From positions 1,517,530-1,581,529 of the forward strand of contig NZ_JAPHEH010000001.1 in the NCBI RefSeq assembly GCF_029607905.1: a DNA stretch of 64,000 nucleotides, in the 5' to 3' direction. The notes beneath the pieces are model-generated. The model did not search any database. It saw only the letters and a list, made by a program, of their open reading frames with translations, and was not told the origin of the DNA. The DNA comes from Thiovibrio frasassiensis. GTDB lineage: Bacteria; Desulfobacterota; Desulfobulbia; Desulfobulbales; Desulfurivibrionaceae. The position numbers and the translations under genes were made by a program. Positions 11,224-22,530 of the stretch are shown here, piece after piece (within the stretch, counting starts at the first letter, position 1; each line of letters begins with the position of its first letter).

Positions 11224-13302
11224 GTGAAAGATTCGCTGCGGTACCTGCGCAATATAGGCATTATGGCCCATATTGATGCCGGGAAGACAACAACGACAGA
11301 GCGCATTCTCTATTATACGGGGCGTTCTCACCGGATGGGCGAGGTTCATGATGGCAATGCTGTCATGGACTGGATGGAGCAGGAGCAGGAACGCGGTATT
11401 ACCATTACCTCCGCGGCCACAACCTGTCAGTGGAAAGACCACACCATCAATATAATTGATACACCGGGGCATGTTGATTTCACTGTTGAAGTGGAACGGT
11501 GCCTTAGGGTTTTGGACGGCGCCATCGCAATTTTTTGTGCGGTGGGAGGGGTTGAGCCCCAGTCTGAAACAGTTTGGCGTCAGGCGGATCATTATAAGAT
11601 CCCCCGGATTGCCTACATAAATAAGATGGACCGGCTCGGGGCTAATTTTTACCGCTGCGTCGAGATGCTTGAAGAGAGGCTGGGAGCAAATCCTTTACCT
11701 CTGCAGCTTCCGGTTGGAAAGGAAGAGACATTTAGGGGTATCATTGATCTCGTCGAAGAGAAAATGATGCGCTTTGATGAAGATACAAAGGGATCCAGGG
11801 TTGAGTACGAGCCTGTCCCCGAAGAGTTCAAACAAGAGTCTACGGCCGCAAGAATGGCCCTTATCGAGAAGTTGGCCGACTTCGATGATTGGGTCATGGA
11901 AAAATTTCTGAATGAGCAACCTGTATCGGTTGATGATATCAACCGGGCAATCAGGACTGCAACTCTGAATCTTGATGTCGTGCCCGTTTTGTGTGGGAGC
12001 TCCTTTAAGAATAAAGGGGTTCAGCCATTGCTGGACGCAGTAATTGCATATCTGCCTTCGCCTGTCGATGTTCCGTCGGTACAGGGGGTTAATGCAGATG
12101 GTGTGATGGAAACGAGAAGGGCCAGTGAAGATGAGAATCTTTCCGCCCTTGTTTTTAAGCTGACGTCCGATCCTTTTGTGGATATTTTGGCGTATGTGCG
12201 TGTCTATTCCGGCGTTATGAAGGTCGGGGATAGGGTGTACAACCCAGGAAAGAAAAAAAAGGAAAAGATCGGCCGAATTGTCAAGATGCATGCCAATAAG
12301 CGGGAAGAGGTTGGCGAGCTGAAGGCAGGGGAAATCGGGGCTGTGGTTGGGCTACGTTTTTCCATCACTGGGGATTCGCTTTGTGAGTCGGGAGATACAT
12401 TTACTCTCGACACCATGGATTTTCCCGAGCCGGTTATAAGTGTTGCGATCGAGCCCAAAGGCAAGGCCGACGAAGAAAAGTTGAAGGAGAGCCTGGCAAA
12501 GATTGCCTTGGAAGATCCCTCCTTTTCTGTGACCATCGATCCTGATTCCGGTCAGACGCTTATTTCAGGGATGGGTGAGCTTCATCTTGAAATTATTGTC
12601 GACCGACTTATTCGAGAGTTTAAGGTCGGAGCAAATATTGGTAAGCCGCAGGTTGCGTATAAAGAAAGCGTAACCAGCCTAGGGAAGGCAGAAGGGAAGT
12701 TCGAGCATCCGACGACTGCTGGCAAAAGTCAGTATGGCCATGTTTGGTTGCAGATAGAACCCCTTGAACGCGGTGAAGGTTTTCAATTCGAAAGTTGTAT
12801 TGCCGATGATGTTATTCCTCCGGCAATTGTTCCGGCCATCGAAAGAGCAGTGCACGATAGCCTCGATGCCGGGACCTTGATCGGCTTTCCGATAGTTGAT
12901 TTGAAAGTTAGTTTGGTTGACGGCTCTTATCGCGATGATGATTCAACCGAACAGGCCTTTGGGGTTGCCGCAGCCATGGCATTTCGGAAGGCCGTTTCGG
13001 AAGCCTCTCCGGTTTTGCTGGAGCCTGTTATGGATGTAGAGATAACTCTGCCTGAGTCGTATCTCGGGGAGGTCATTTCCGACCTGACGGCCAAGCGGGC
13101 AAAGATTCTTGGGATGGAGAACCGGATTGGCGGCCTTCAGGCGGTTAAAGCCCAGGTGCCTCTGGCTGAGATGTTTGGTTATTCAACGGTGTTACGTTCC
13201 GCCACTCAGGGGCGAGCAAATTTTACCATGCAATTTGCCGCATATGACAGGGTGCCGGATCATATGAGTGCAAAGATAATTAAGCGGATTCGAGGTCTTT
13301 AA
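11224..13302 (+). CDS. fusA: Translation elongation factor G
   Basis: EF-G is the GTPase that drives translocation. The product shows the P-loop [10 protein letters not shown], the switch region [19 protein letters not shown] and [10 protein letters not shown], followed by domains II-V. GTG 11224 is preferred because GGGGAAGG (11207-11214) lies 9 bases upstream and the protein then starts 8 residues before [11 protein letters not shown], close to the family norm. In-frame GTG codons at 11200 and 11218 are alternatives and would add 8 or 2 residues. Length is about 692 residues, normal for the family. Confidence 0.97.
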   Translation: MKDSLRYLRNIGIMAHIDAGKTTTTERILYYTGRSHRMGEVHDGNAVMDWMEQEQERGITITSAATTCQWKDHTINIIDTPGHVDFTVEVERCLRVLDGAIAIFCAVGGVEPQSETVWRQADHYKIPRIAYINKMDRLGANFYRCVEMLEERLGANPLPLQLPVGKEETFRGIIDLVEEKMMRFDEDTKGSRVEYEPVPEEFKQESTAARMALIEKLADFDDWVMEKFLNEQPVSVDDINRAIRTATLNLDVVPVLCGSSFKNKGVQPLLDAVIAYLPSPVDVPSVQGVNADGVMETRRASEDENLSALVFKLTSDPFVDILAYVRVYSGVMKVGDRVYNPGKKKKEKIGRIVKMHANKREEVGELKAGEIGAVVGLRFSITGDSLCESGDTFTLDTMDFPEPVISVAIEPKGKADEEKLKESLAKIALEDPSFSVTIDPDSGQTLISGMGELHLEIIVDRLIREFKVGANIGKPQVAYKESVTSLGKAEGKFEHPTTAGKSQYGHVWLQIEPLERGEGFQFESCIADDVIPPAIVPAIERAVHDSLDAGTLIGFPIVDLKVSLVDGSYRDDDSTEQAFGVAAAMAFRKAVSEASPVLLEPVMDVEITLPESYLGEVISDLTAKRAKILGMENRIGGLQAVKAQVPLAEMFGYSTVLRSATQGRANFTMQFAAYDRVPDHMSAKIIKRIRGL

Positions 13303-13338
13303 CTCGAACGAGACGCAAGCAAATAAAGAGGAAAGGAC

Positions 13339-14529
13339 ATGGCAAAAGAGAAATTTGAACGCAAGAAACCGCATGTAAATATTGGCACGATCGGCCACAT
13401 CGATCATGGCAAGACCACTTTGACCGCGGCCATCACCCGAGTTCTGTCACTTAAGGGTTTCGCCAAGGCGACCGCTTTTGATCAGATCGATAAGGCTCCG
13501 GAAGAGAAAGAGCGTGGTATTACTATTGCGACCGCCCATGTAGAATACGAGTCCAACCTGCGTCATTATGCCCATGTGGACTGCCCCGGTCATGCTGACT
13601 ACATTAAGAACATGATCACCGGTGCGGCGCAGATGGACGGCGCTATCCTGGTTGTTGCTGCAACGGACGGCCCCATGCCCCAGACCCGTGAGCACATCCT
13701 GCTTGCTCGTCAGGTTGGTGTTCCCTCCATGGTCGTCTTCATGAACAAGTGCGACATGGTTGACGATCCAGAACTCATTGAGTTGGTTGACATGGAGCTG
13801 CGTGAGCTTCTTACCAAGTACGGTTTTCCCGGCGACGACACCCCGATCATCCAGGGCAGTGCCTTGAAGGCCCTTGAGAATCCGGAAGACGAGGCTGCAT
13901 CCAAGTGCATCTGGGACCTGATGGACGCATGCGACAGCTTTATTCCCGAGCCTGCCCGTGCCCTTGATAAGCCCTTTCTGATGCCGGTGGAAGATGTTTT
14001 CTCCATCTCCGGTCGTGGTACCGTTGCCACCGGTCGTATTGAACGCGGCAAGGTAAAGGTCGGGGAAGAGATCGAGGTTGTTGGTATCCGCGATACGGCC
14101 AAGACCACGGTTACCGGGGTCGAGATGTTCCGTAAGCTTCTCGATGAGGGTATGGCCGGCGATAACGTTGGCGTCCTGCTGCGCGGCTTGAAGCGTGAGG
14201 ATATCGAGCGCGGCCAGGTCCTGGCCAAACCGGGTTCCATCACCCCGCATACGAAATTCATGGCTGAAGCCTATATCCTTTCCAAGGATGAAGGTGGTCG
14301 TCATACCCCGTTTTTTAACGGATATCGTCCTCAGTTTTACTTCCGGACCACGGACGTGACCGGAGTTGTCAAGCTGCAAGAGGGCGTTGAGATGGTAATG
14401 CCTGGTGACAACGTGACCATTGAAGGCACCTTGATTACCCCGATCGCCATGGAAGATGGGTTGCGCTTCGCGATTCGTGAAGGCGGCCGTACCGTGGGCG
14501 CCGGTGTTATCAATAAAATTATCGAATAA
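13339..14529 (+). CDS. tuf: Translation elongation factor Tu
   Basis: EF-Tu delivers aminoacyl-tRNA to the ribosome. The 396-residue product carries [17 protein letters not shown] and NKCD GTPase motifs and domains II and III ([21 protein letters not shown]). The start has a GAGGAAAGG ribosome binding site. The stop is only 12 bases before rpsJ, so the str and S10 operons appear physically joined. Confidence 0.99.
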   Translation: MAKEKFERKKPHVNIGTIGHIDHGKTTLTAAITRVLSLKGFAKATAFDQIDKAPEEKERGITIATAHVEYESNLRHYAHVDCPGHADYIKNMITGAAQMDGAILVVAATDGPMPQTREHILLARQVGVPSMVVFMNKCDMVDDPELIELVDMELRELLTKYGFPGDDTPIIQGSALKALENPEDEAASKCIWDLMDACDSFIPEPARALDKPFLMPVEDVFSISGRGTVATGRIERGKVKVGEEIEVVGIRDTAKTTVTGVEMFRKLLDEGMAGDNVGVLLRGLKREDIERGQVLAKPGSITPHTKFMAEAYILSKDEGGRHTPFFNGYRPQFYFRTTDVTGVVKLQEGVEMVMPGDNVTIEGTLITPIAMEDGLRFAIREGGRTVGAGVINKIIE

Positions 14530-14541
14530 GGTGGAGTGAGC

Positions 14542-14853
14542 ATGATTCAGACACAGAAAATACGCATCAGGCTTAAGGGTTACGACCATAAGCTTATCGA
14601 TCAATCCACTTCAGAGATTGTTGATACGGCAAAGCGTACTGGTGCAACTGTAGCTGGCCCGATCCCTCTGCCAACCACCATTAACAAGTTTTGTGTGTTG
14701 CGTTCTCCGCATGTGGACAAGAAGTCCCGTGAGCAGTTTGAGATGCGTACCCACAGACGGTTGCTGGACATACTTGAGCCAACGCAGCAGACCATTGATG
14801 CGCTTATGAAGCTCGAGCTTTCCGCCGGGGTTGATGTGGAAATCAAGCTTTAA
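14542..14853 (+). CDS. rpsJ: 30S ribosomal protein S10
   Basis: S10 is a 30S head protein and is also the NusE transcription antitermination factor. The 103-residue product has [16 protein letters not shown] and the [17 protein letters not shown] segment. ATG 14542 is chosen over an in-frame GTG at 14536 because GTGGAG (14531-14536) is the likely ribosome binding site and the protein then starts [12 protein letters not shown] as in the family. Confidence 0.98.
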   Translation: MIQTQKIRIRLKGYDHKLIDQSTSEIVDTAKRTGATVAGPIPLPTTINKFCVLRSPHVDKKSREQFEMRTHRRLLDILEPTQQTIDALMKLELSAGVDVEIKL

Positions 14854-14921
14854 GATTATGAAACGGTTGTGCCGGTTAACGGTACAGTTGATGTCAGAGA
14901 AGAAAAAGACAGGTAGGAACA

Positions 14922-15551
14922 ATGCCTAAAAAATTAGGATTACTGGGTAAGAAGATTGGTATGACCCGTATCTATTCCGAAGATGGCTCTGCCGTCGCGG
15001 TAACGGTCATTGAAACTGGACCCTGCGTGGTGCTTCAGAAAAAATCCGTTGCCGATGAAGGGTATGATGCCATTCAGGTTGGTTTTGGCTCCAAGAAAGA
15101 ATCCCGCTTGAATAAGCCGGACGCTGGACATGTCAAAACTGCGGGAAAAGGCGGCTTTTATCACATCAAAGAGTTTCGGGTTGCGGATGCCAGCCAGTTT
15201 GAAGTGGGTCAGGAAATAGTAGTCTCGGATCTCTTTAAGGTCGGCGACATCATTGATGTGAGCGGTGCTGTCAAGGGTCGTGGTTTTCAGGGTGTTATAA
15301 AAAGACATGGCTTTAAAGGCGGCCCGGGTGGTCATGGCTCCATGTTTCATCGTGCTCCGGGTTCCATTGGCTGCAGTGCATGGCCGAGCCGGGTTATCAA
15401 AGGCAAGAAGATGCCTGGGCATATGGGCACCAATTTGATCACCAAGAAAAATGTGACCATTATGGATATCCGGCCTGAGCAAAATGTGCTTGTCGTCAAA
15501 GGCGGCGTGCCTGGTGCAAAACAGGGTTTGTTGCATATTTATACAAAATAA
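14922..15551 (+). CDS. rplC: 50S ribosomal protein L3
   Basis: L3 is an early assembly protein near the peptidyl transferase centre. The 209-residue product begins LGLLGKKIGMTRIYSEDG and contains the methylation-site loop region GGPGGHGSMFHRAPGSIG and the MPGHMG motif. It is the second gene of the S10 operon. Confidence 0.98.
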   Translation: MPKKLGLLGKKIGMTRIYSEDGSAVAVTVIETGPCVVLQKKSVADEGYDAIQVGFGSKKESRLNKPDAGHVKTAGKGGFYHIKEFRVADASQFEVGQEIVVSDLFKVGDIIDVSGAVKGRGFQGVIKRHGFKGGPGGHGSMFHRAPGSIGCSAWPSRVIKGKKMPGHMGTNLITKKNVTIMDIRPEQNVLVVKGGVPGAKQGLLHIYTK

Positions 15552-15593
15552 TGAGTCTTAGTTGCCTTAAGATTTATTTTGGGGGTGCCGGAA

Positions 15594-16217
15594 ATGGCAG
15601 TTACTGAAATATTCAATGTAGATAATGTGAAAGTGGGTGATCTTGAGTTGAACGACAATCTCTTTGCCGTTCCTGTCAACCCCCATATTATTCATGAAAT
15701 TGTGAGAATGCAGCGTGCGGCTCGCCGGGCTGGTACCGCCTGCACAAAAACCAGGACCGAGGTCCGCGGCGGTGGCAAGAAGCCTTGGAAGCAGAAAGGA
15801 ACTGGCCGGGCTCGTGCCGGCACTCGGACCTCTCCTCTCTGGCGTGGTGGTGGTGTTGTTTTTGGACCCAAGCCCCGTGATTATTCCTTCAAGTTGCCCA
15901 AGAAGGTGAAAAAGCTCGGTCTGCGTATGGCCTTGAGTTCACGCTTTGAGGATAAGCTTGTCCTGGTGCTTGATAATTTTAAAATTGAAGAAATCAAGAC
16001 CAAGAAGTTCATCGGGGTTATGAATACCCTGAAGATCGAGAATGCATTGATCGTGATTCCTGAGCGCGATGACCATCTTGAGCGTTCGTCTCGCAATGTC
16101 CAGGGATTTAAGGTTATTCCGACGGCAGGGCTGAATGTCTATGATATTTTGCTCCATAAGCATATTATCTTACTGCAGCCTTGTATTGGCCAGCTGGAAG
16201 AGAGGTTATTGTCATGA
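15594..16217 (+). CDS. rplD: 50S ribosomal protein L4
   Basis: L4 lines the exit tunnel and in some bacteria represses the S10 operon. The 207-residue product has the extended-loop signature [22 protein letters not shown] 15594 is preferred over an in-frame TTG at 15579. The stop overlaps the rplW start by four bases (ATGA), so the two are translationally coupled. Confidence 0.97.
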   Translation: MAVTEIFNVDNVKVGDLELNDNLFAVPVNPHIIHEIVRMQRAARRAGTACTKTRTEVRGGGKKPWKQKGTGRARAGTRTSPLWRGGGVVFGPKPRDYSFKLPKKVKKLGLRMALSSRFEDKLVLVLDNFKIEEIKTKKFIGVMNTLKIENALIVIPERDDHLERSSRNVQGFKVIPTAGLNVYDILLHKHIILLQPCIGQLEERLLS

Positions 16218-16504
16218 AAGATATGTTCAGCATTATCAAGAAACCTTGCTTGACAGAAAAGGCTCTTGGCTTGCAGGAGATCAACAATCAGGTTGTTGTT
16301 AAGGTTGATCCCCGAGCCAATAAAATTGAGATCAAGGATGCTGTTGAGAAACTCTTCAGTGTCAAGGTTCTCAAGGTGCGGACTGCAAATATGCACGGCA
16401 AGATGAAACGTGTGGGCAAGAGTTTCGGGCAGCAGTCTGACTGGAAGAAGGCCATTGTTACTCTTGCCGAAGGGAATAAGATCGATTTCCTTGAGAAGAT
16501 TTAA
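16214..16504 (+). CDS. rplW: 50S ribosomal protein L23
   Basis: L23 lies at the tunnel exit and docks signal recognition particle and trigger factor. The 96-residue product contains KPCLTEKA at the N-terminus and the VKVLKVRTANMHGKMKRVG segment. ATG 16214 overlaps the rplD stop, and an upstream extension of the frame inside rplD is not conserved sequence. Confidence 0.97.
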   Translation: MKDMFSIIKKPCLTEKALGLQEINNQVVVKVDPRANKIEIKDAVEKLFSVKVLKVRTANMHGKMKRVGKSFGQQSDWKKAIVTLAEGNKIDFLEKI

Positions 16505-16571
16505 GGGAAGTCTCGTCGGTAAGAGTTATAATTTTTGTTACGAATACGTTTAAATATTATCGGGGTTTGAA

Positions 16572-17393
16572 ATGGCATTAAAGACCTATAAACCTACATC
16601 ACCGGGCAGAAGATCACTTGTTACAGTTGTCAATCCCGAGTTGTCAAAGGATAAACCGCAGAAATCGTTGATTCGTCCTCTTAGTAAAACCGGGGGGCGG
16701 AATAACAATGGTCGCATTACATCCAGGCATATTGGTGGGGGTCATAAGCGTAAATATCGTTTGATCGATTTCAAGCGGGACAAAGTGGATATCCCTGCAA
16801 AGGTTGCAGCCATTGAATACGATCCGAATCGTTCGGCTAATTTGGCTCTGCTGAACTATGTCGATGGTGAAAAGTGTTATATCCTTTCTCCGCTTGGCAT
16901 CAAGATTGGTGATACGGTTGTTGCTGGTGAGGCTGTTGATATCAAGCCTGGTAATTGTTTGCCCATGGGCAACATGCCTTTGGGCAGCATTATCCACAAC
17001 CTTGAGATGAAAATCGGCAAGGGTGCGCAGCTTGTGAGAAGCGCTGGTGTCTCCGCGCAGCTTATGGCTAAAGAGGGTGAGTATGTCACGGTAAAATTAC
17101 CCTCCGGCGAGGTCCGCAAATTTCATCGTAAATGCCGGGCCTGTATCGGCCAGGTTGGAAATAACGAGCATGAAAGCCAGAAGCTTGGCAAAGCTGGCCG
17201 CAGTCGCTGGAAAGGAAACCGGCCCAAGGTTCGTGGTGTTGCCATGAACCCGATTGATCATCCAATGGGTGGTGGTGAGGGTAAAAGCTCCGGCGGTCGC
17301 CATCCTTGTACCCCGTGGGGTGTTCCCACCAAGGGCTATAAAACACGTGGCAAGAAGTCATCCGACAAATTTATTGTTAAGAAAAGATCATAA
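16572..17393 (+). CDS. rplB: 50S ribosomal protein L2
   Basis: L2 is essential for subunit association and peptidyl transferase activity. The 273-residue product has [13 protein letters not shown] at the start, [18 protein letters not shown], and the highly conserved [18 protein letters not shown] loop near residue 220 with the functionally critical histidine. It is followed 15 bases later by rpsS. Confidence 0.98.
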   Translation: MALKTYKPTSPGRRSLVTVVNPELSKDKPQKSLIRPLSKTGGRNNNGRITSRHIGGGHKRKYRLIDFKRDKVDIPAKVAAIEYDPNRSANLALLNYVDGEKCYILSPLGIKIGDTVVAGEAVDIKPGNCLPMGNMPLGSIIHNLEMKIGKGAQLVRSAGVSAQLMAKEGEYVTVKLPSGEVRKFHRKCRACIGQVGNNEHESQKLGKAGRSRWKGNRPKVRGVAMNPIDHPMGGGEGKSSGGRHPCTPWGVPTKGYKTRGKKSSDKFIVKKRS

Positions 17394-17408
17394 TTAGGGG
17401 GTATACAA

Positions 17409-17684
17409 GTGGGACGTTCAGTTAAAAAAGGTCCATTTGTAGATGACCATTTGATGTCAAAGGTCATGAAGGCCAAAGACGAGGGCTCCAGAAAGGTTAT
17501 TCAGACCTGGTCCCGTCGTTCTGATGTAATTCCGGACATGGTTGGACTTACCTTTGCTGTGCATAATGGCAAAAAGTTCATCCCGGTTTTCGTGACCGAA
17601 AATATGGTAGGGCACAAGCTCGGGGAATTTTCTCCGACCCGTACCTATCATGGTCACGCAGCGGACAGGAAGAAAAAGAAATAA
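17409..17684 (+). CDS. rpsS: 30S ribosomal protein S19
   Basis: S19 is a 30S head protein that contacts S13 and the A site. The 91-residue product reads [14 protein letters not shown] at the start and has [19 protein letters not shown] and [11 protein letters not shown]. The start codon is GTG 17409, which fits the conserved N-terminus. Confidence 0.97.
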   Translation: MGRSVKKGPFVDDHLMSKVMKAKDEGSRKVIQTWSRRSDVIPDMVGLTFAVHNGKKFIPVFVTENMVGHKLGEFSPTRTYHGHAADRKKKK

Positions 17685-17733
17685 AAGCTGCTAAGCCGGA
17701 CACGGTCTTCAGGTAAAGAAAGGAGTTCATTCG

Positions 17734-18066
17734 ATGGAAGCAAAAGCGCTTGCTCGTTATATAAGGATTTCGCCGCAAAAAGCCAGACTGGTTGCTGATT
17801 TGGTGCGCGGAAAAAGTGTAGATCACGCCATAAACGCACTACGGTTCTTGCCGAAAAAAGGCGCCCGTTTGCTGAAAAAGGTTATTGAATCTGCGGTTGC
17901 CAATGCCAGTCAGAATGAGAGTATCGATGTCGATACCTTGTATGTAAAGTCTATCTTTATAGATGGCGGTCCCATGCTGAAGAGAATTATGCCGCGGGCT
18001 CAAGGTCGGGCAAACAGAATTCTTAAAAGAACGAGCCATATCACTGTTGTTTTGGACGAGCAATAA
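17734..18066 (+). CDS. rplV: 50S ribosomal protein L22
   Basis: L22 lines the exit tunnel; its beta-hairpin is the site of macrolide-related changes. The 110-residue product has [17 protein letters not shown] and the C-terminal [18 protein letters not shown] hairpin. AAAGGAG lies at the normal distance from ATG 17734. Confidence 0.97.
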   Translation: MEAKALARYIRISPQKARLVADLVRGKSVDHAINALRFLPKKGARLLKKVIESAVANASQNESIDVDTLYVKSIFIDGGPMLKRIMPRAQGRANRILKRTSHITVVLDEQ

Positions 18067-18135
18067 CTGAATACGGAAGCACGAAGGTATTCGTTTGTAC
18101 TTTGATTTGCATTTCAATGAGAATGGAGGAAGGTT

Positions 18136-18783
18136 TTGGGCCAGAAAGTTAATCCGATAGGTTTACGACTGAATATTATACGTACCTGGGACTCCATCTG
18201 GTACGCCGACAGGGATTATGCCAAAAAATTTCTAGAGGATCAGAGCCTGAGGAAGTTCCTCAAAAAGCGGCTCTATCATGCTGGCATTTCCAAAATTCAG
18301 ATAGCCCGAACCGGCGATAAACTCCGGATTAAGCTGCATACTGCCAGGCCTGGCATTGTTATTGGCAAAAAAGGGACAGAGATCGAAGTCCTGAAGGCTG
18401 AAATTGATAAGTTGACCGGCAAGGAGTGCGTGCTTGATATTCAGGAAGTACGTCGTCCTGAGGCGGATGCGCAACTGGTGGCCGAAAATATCGCTTTGCA
18501 ACTTGAAAGACGTGTTGCCTTCCGTCGCGCCATGAAGAAGTCAGTAAATATGGCCTTGAAGTTCGGCGCCAAAGGTGTTAAGATCGCGTGTTCAGGCCGG
18601 TTGGGCGGGGCAGAGATTGCTCGTCAGGAGTGGGTGCGTGAGGGGCGTGTTCCTTTGCATACTCTTCGTGCTGATGTGGATTATGGTATTGCAGAGGCGA
18701 ATACTACCTATGGCAAAATCGGCGTAAAGGTCTGGATCTTCAAAGGTGAAGTTCTGAGCGCTGCCGACAAGATTGCCGAATAA
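18136..18783 (+). CDS. rpsC: 30S ribosomal protein S3
   Basis: S3 forms part of the mRNA entry channel. The 215-residue product begins [19 protein letters not shown] and has the KH-domain motif [13 protein letters not shown] and the C-terminal [20 protein letters not shown]. The start is TTG 18136 with GGAGGA at 18125-18130; no better start keeps the conserved N-terminus. Confidence 0.97.
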   Translation: MGQKVNPIGLRLNIIRTWDSIWYADRDYAKKFLEDQSLRKFLKKRLYHAGISKIQIARTGDKLRIKLHTARPGIVIGKKGTEIEVLKAEIDKLTGKECVLDIQEVRRPEADAQLVAENIALQLERRVAFRRAMKKSVNMALKFGAKGVKIACSGRLGGAEIARQEWVREGRVPLHTLRADVDYGIAEANTTYGKIGVKVWIFKGEVLSAADKIAE

Positions 18784-18837
18784 CTCGTCGTCGAGTAAAA
18801 CGGCTTTAAATAAGTCAGTCACAGATAGGATATACAG

Positions 18838-19254
18838 ATGTTAAGTCCAAAAAAAGTAAAACATAGAAAGATGTTTAAGGGCCGCCTGACTGGTGCAGCA
18901 TACCGCGGGTCTGGATTCTCTTTCGGTGAATATGCCCTTAAGGCTGTCGGCTGTGGCAAGATGACCGCCCAGCAGATTGAGGCGGCTCGTATTGCAATCA
19001 ACAGAAAGATTAAAAGAACCGGCCAGCTCTGGATCCGTGTTTTCCCGGATAAGCCTATTACCAAGAAGCCGGCGGAAACTCGGATGGGTAAAGGTAAGGG
19101 GAATCCAGAGTATTGGGTTGCCCAGGTAAAGCCGGGGCGTATTCTCTACGAATTGGCCGGGGTTGATGATGATTTGGCCCGTGAGGCTTTGCAATTGGCC
19201 GCCAATAAGCTGCCATTCCCGACTAAAGTGATTTATGTGGGGGACACGTTATGA
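18838..19254 (+). CDS. rplP: 50S ribosomal protein L16
   Basis: L16 binds near the A-site tRNA elbow. The 138-residue product starts [19 protein letters not shown] and includes [20 protein letters not shown] and [19 protein letters not shown]. The stop overlaps the rpmC start by four bases. Confidence 0.98.
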   Translation: MLSPKKVKHRKMFKGRLTGAAYRGSGFSFGEYALKAVGCGKMTAQQIEAARIAINRKIKRTGQLWIRVFPDKPITKKPAETRMGKGKGNPEYWVAQVKPGRILYELAGVDDDLAREALQLAANKLPFPTKVIYVGDTL

Positions 19255-19439
19255 AAATGAAGGATATACGCGAGCTTGGGAAAGATGAGCTTGTTGCCAA
19301 GGTACGGGATTTGTCTGAAGAGCATTTCAAATTGAAATTTCAGCATGGCATCCGTCCTTTGGAAAATACGGCAAAATTGCGGCAATTGCGCAAAGAGATT
19401 GCCCGGATGCAAACCGCTCTTACTGCGCATACTGCCTAA
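19251..19439 (+). CDS. rpmC: 50S ribosomal protein L29
   Basis: L29 is a small two-helix protein at the tunnel exit. The 62-residue product starts [14 protein letters not shown] and contains [20 protein letters not shown], the conserved helical hairpin. It overlaps rplP by four bases (ATGA), indicating coupling. Confidence 0.96.
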   Translation: MKMKDIRELGKDELVAKVRDLSEEHFKLKFQHGIRPLENTAKLRQLRKEIARMQTALTAHTA

Positions 19440-19521
19440 AGTAACTGCTGGTTTCTGACCAAGATACTCGCTTTTCCGAGCGCTTGCGTCAATCGATAAC
19501 GATATTTTGTAGGATACTTTC

Positions 19522-19782
19522 ATGGTTGATGAAAAATCGAATAAGAAGACAAGGGTTGGTTTTGTTGTCAGCACCAAGATGGACAAGAGTGCTATCGTGC
19601 AGACCGAGCGCCTTGTTCCCCATAAACTCTATGGGAAGTTCATGCGTCAGCATAATAAATGCATGGTCCATGACCCGGAAAACAGCTGCAGCGTCGGCGA
19701 TAGGGTTTTAATTGAAGAGTGCCGTCCGCTGAGCAAGAATAAACGGTGGCGGATTATGGAAGTCATCGAGAAAGCCGTTTAA
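19522..19782 (+). CDS. rpsQ: 30S ribosomal protein S17
   Basis: S17 is a primary 16S rRNA binder with an OB fold. The 86-residue product has [42 protein letters not shown] and [13 protein letters not shown]. It is preceded by an 82-base gap after rpmC. Confidence 0.97.
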   Translation: MVDEKSNKKTRVGFVVSTKMDKSAIVQTERLVPHKLYGKFMRQHNKCMVHDPENSCSVGDRVLIEECRPLSKNKRWRIMEVIEKAV

Positions 19783-19855
19783 TTGCGGTTTTTGATAACT
19801 AAGTCCCAGGCTGATTGTTTGGGTACTTCTAAAGTGTTTTGCGGTTGGTGAAGAG

Positions 19856-20224
19856 ATGATACAAACAGAAACCGTACTTAATGTTGCAGATAATTCAGGC
19901 GCCAAGAAGGTCCTTTGTATAAGAGTCTTGGGTGGAACTAGGCGTCGATATGCCTCTGTTGGTGACTTGATTGTTGTCACCGTTAAAGAGGCGATCCCGA
20001 ACGCAAAAGTAAAGAAGGGTGATGTTCTCCGGGCCGTTGTAGTCAGGACGGTCAAAGAGATTCGTCGCACGGATGATACGATCGTTCGTTTTGATGATAA
20101 TTCAGCCGTGTTGCTCGCAAATTCAGGGGAACCGATCGGCACCCGTATTTTTGGCCCGGTCGCTCGTGAGTTGCGGCCTAAGGGATATATGAAAATTATT
20201 TCACTTGCCCCTGAAGTTCTGTAA
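19856..20224 (+). CDS. rplN: 50S ribosomal protein L14
   Basis: L14 lies at the subunit interface. The 122-residue product begins [20 protein letters not shown] and has the conserved [19 protein letters not shown] and [17 protein letters not shown] segments. It is the usual full length. Confidence 0.98.
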   Translation: MIQTETVLNVADNSGAKKVLCIRVLGGTRRRYASVGDLIVVTVKEAIPNAKVKKGDVLRAVVVRTVKEIRRTDDTIVRFDDNSAVLLANSGEPIGTRIFGPVARELRPKGYMKIISLAPEVL

Positions 20225-20299
20225 TTACGGTTGAAACCAGAGCTTGATATTTAAAGAGAGTTCCCGTCTGCATTGTTGGACGGTTGAGAGGCTGAAGGC

Positions 20300-20632
20300 A
20301 TGAGAACAAAAACACATCTGAAAATCAATGATCAGGTTGAGGTGATCGCCGGCAAGGACAAAGGTCGTGTCGGCAAGGTCATCAAGGTTAATGCCACCGA
20401 TGGCAAAGCCATTGTTGAAAAGATCAACATGATAAAGCGGCACACGAAGCCCAGTCAAACGAACCAGCAAGGCGGAATCATTGAGAAGGAAGCGGCTCTT
20501 GATGCTTCTAATCTGATGGTGATTTGTCCGAAATGTTCTAAGACTTCACGTGTAGGCAAAAAAATACTGGAAGATGGATCCAAGGTTCGTGTTTGCAAGA
20601 AATGCAACGAATCTTTAGAGGCGAAAGCCTAA
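20300..20632 (+). CDS. rplX: 50S ribosomal protein L24 (zinc-ribbon type)
   Basis: L24 initiates 50S assembly. The 110-residue product has the KOW motif [16 protein letters not shown] near the N-terminus and, from about residue 76, a four-cysteine pattern CPKC...CKKC that can bind zinc. This cysteine-containing tail is common in bacterial L24. Confidence 0.97.
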   Translation: MRTKTHLKINDQVEVIAGKDKGRVGKVIKVNATDGKAIVEKINMIKRHTKPSQTNQQGGIIEKEAALDASNLMVICPKCSKTSRVGKKILEDGSKVRVCKKCNESLEAKA

Positions 20633-20660
20633 TAGATCCTGATTTTTTTTGGAGGCAAGG

Positions 20661-21200
20661 ATGGCTGGGGTAAAAGAGATATATCAGGGTGAGTGTGTTC
20701 CGCAGCTCATGAAGGAATTCGGCTACCAGAACATTATGCGTGTGCCGAAGATCACTAAGATCGTGCTGAATATGGGCTTGGGTGAAGCTGTACAGAACCC
20801 CAAGATCATTGACACTGCGGTTCAGGAACTGACCTTGATTGCTGGACAGAAGGCTGTTGTTACCAAGGCGAAAAAATCTATTGCCGGCTTTAAGCTGCGT
20901 GCAGGAGTGCCCATTGGTTGCAGGGTGACACTCCGCGGTGATCGGATGTATGATTTTTTTGCCAAACTGGTCCATATTGCCTTGCCGCGAGTTCGGGATT
21001 TTCGAGGTTTATCCACGAAGGCTTTTGATGGACGTGGCAATTATGCCATGGGCATCAAGGAACATATTATTTTCCCTGAAATTGACTACGACAAAATTGA
21101 CAAGATCAAGGGACTCAATATTGCGATTACTACGACCGCCGAAACAGATGATGAGGGTCGGTTTCTTTTGAAAGCAATGGGAATGCCCTTCAGGAAATAG
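20661..21200 (+). CDS. rplE: 50S ribosomal protein L5
   Basis: L5 binds 5S rRNA. The 179-residue product has [39 protein letters not shown] and the C-terminal [18 protein letters not shown] 20661 is chosen over an in-frame TTG at 20649 because GGAGG lies at 20651-20655. Confidence 0.98.
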   Translation: MAGVKEIYQGECVPQLMKEFGYQNIMRVPKITKIVLNMGLGEAVQNPKIIDTAVQELTLIAGQKAVVTKAKKSIAGFKLRAGVPIGCRVTLRGDRMYDFFAKLVHIALPRVRDFRGLSTKAFDGRGNYAMGIKEHIIFPEIDYDKIDKIKGLNIAITTTAETDDEGRFLLKAMGMPFRK

Positions 21201-21221
21201 CACAGGGTAAGGAGGAAGAAG

Positions 21222-21407
21222 TTGGCTAAAAAGTCTTTGATAGCAAAGTGCAAGCGGACCCCGAAGTTTGCGGTACGGGCTTATAACCGTTGCGGTTTAT
21301 GTGGTAGATCAAAAGCCGTTTATCGGAAATTCGGTGTTTGTCGTATCTGTTTTCGTTCTTTGGCTAATCGTGGTGAAATCACCGGTGTTACCAAGTCAAG
21401 TTGGTAA
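21222..21407 (+). CDS. rpsN: 30S ribosomal protein S14, type Z (zinc-binding)
   Basis: S14 helps assemble the 30S head. At 61 residues this is the short zinc form with CGLCGR...CRICFR (two CxxC pairs) rather than the about 100-residue non-zinc form. The start is TTG 21222 with AAGGAGGAAG upstream. The zinc form may have a non-zinc counterpart elsewhere; none is in this window. Confidence 0.97.
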   Translation: MAKKSLIAKCKRTPKFAVRAYNRCGLCGRSKAVYRKFGVCRICFRSLANRGEITGVTKSSW

Positions 21408-21477
21408 CAGTGTTGGTTGTGATCACCTTAGATATGTTAACTGTTTGTTTTAAAAATCATCATAGGGAGCAAGGACT

Positions 21478-21876
21478 ATGTCCATGACTGACCCCCTGGC
21501 TGATATGCTGACCAGGATAAGAAATGCCGGTATGGTCAAGTTCGAGACTGTTGAAATGCCGCTTTCGAAAGTGAAAACCGGCGTTGCAGCGATCCTGAAA
21601 AAGGAAGGCTTCATCAATGACTATCAGGTCCTTGATACCGACACCCAAGGTGTTTTGCGTATTGAGATGAGATACGACCAGAATAACGATCGTATTATCA
21701 CCAACCTGAAGCGTGTCAGTAAGCCTGGTCGCCGCGTTTACGTGAAGCATGACCAGATTCCCAAGGTAATGAGTGGCCTTGGTATCGCGATTATTTCGAC
21801 TTCCAAAGGTATATTTACGGATAAAGAAGCTCGGGCCATGAAAATTGGCGGAGAGCTGCTCTGTGAAGTTTGGTAA
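21478..21876 (+). CDS. rpsH: 30S ribosomal protein S8
   Basis: S8 binds 16S rRNA and in Escherichia coli represses the spc operon. The 132-residue product begins [18 protein letters not shown] and ends in [23 protein letters not shown] as usual. ATG 21478 is supported by GGAG at 21467-21470; the second ATG at 21484 is an alternative. Confidence 0.98.
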   Translation: MSMTDPLADMLTRIRNAGMVKFETVEMPLSKVKTGVAAILKKEGFINDYQVLDTDTQGVLRIEMRYDQNNDRIITNLKRVSKPGRRVYVKHDQIPKVMSGLGIAIISTSKGIFTDKEARAMKIGGELLCEVW

Positions 21877-21930
21877 ATCGAAGTTGTAATTGCTAACTAT
21901 TGAGTATTTCGTAACAAGTGGAGAGTCGCC

Positions 21931-22473
21931 ATGTCTAGGATTGGCAATCAACCTATCCCTGTTCCTAAAGGGGTTAAGCTTGATATAAATGGATCGTTTG
22001 TTAAGGTCGTCGGGCCCAAAGGTACTCTGGAGCGGAATATCCGCCCTGAGATCGGTTTGCAGGCTGAAGGCGACACCTTTATTGTTGTTCGGAAGGATAA
22101 CAGTAAAAGAACCAGGGCCTTCTCTGGCCTCACCCGTACCTTGGTCAACAATATGATCGTTGGTGTGGAGAAGGGTTTCCAGAAAAAACTATCTATCGAG
22201 GGTGTTGGCTACCGGGCTGAGGTGAAAGGTTCATTCTTGAATCTGAGCGTTGGTTATTCAAACCCGGTTGAGTTTGCCCTGCCGAAAGGTGTTTCCGCTG
22301 AGGTCGACAAGGCAAACAATGTCACCTTGGATTGTATTGATAAAGAGTTGCTTGGTGAAACTGCCGCCAAAATACGCGCTGTGCGTCCTCCCGAGCCCTA
22401 TAAGGGGAAAGGGATTCGTTACGCAGATGAATATATAGCCCGTAAGGCTGGCAAGTCTGCTTCTAAGAAGTAG
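21931..22473 (+). CDS. rplF: 50S ribosomal protein L6
   Basis: L6 lies near the sarcin-ricin loop. The 180-residue product has two similar domains, with SRIGNQPIPVPKGV at the start and the C-terminal PPEPYKGKGIRYADEYIARK motif. GGAGAG lies upstream of ATG 21931. Confidence 0.98.
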   Translation: MSRIGNQPIPVPKGVKLDINGSFVKVVGPKGTLERNIRPEIGLQAEGDTFIVVRKDNSKRTRAFSGLTRTLVNNMIVGVEKGFQKKLSIEGVGYRAEVKGSFLNLSVGYSNPVEFALPKGVSAEVDKANNVTLDCIDKELLGETAAKIRAVRPPEPYKGKGIRYADEYIARKAGKSASKK

Positions 22474-22530
22474 AGATGACGCGTAAACTTTTCGCGGCTT
22501 GCAAGAGATAAATATTTATAAGGCAAAACA

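Noticed and set aside
13447-14604. A 385-residue minus-strand open frame opposite tuf
   Set aside because: Antisense shadow of the strongly biased tuf codons.
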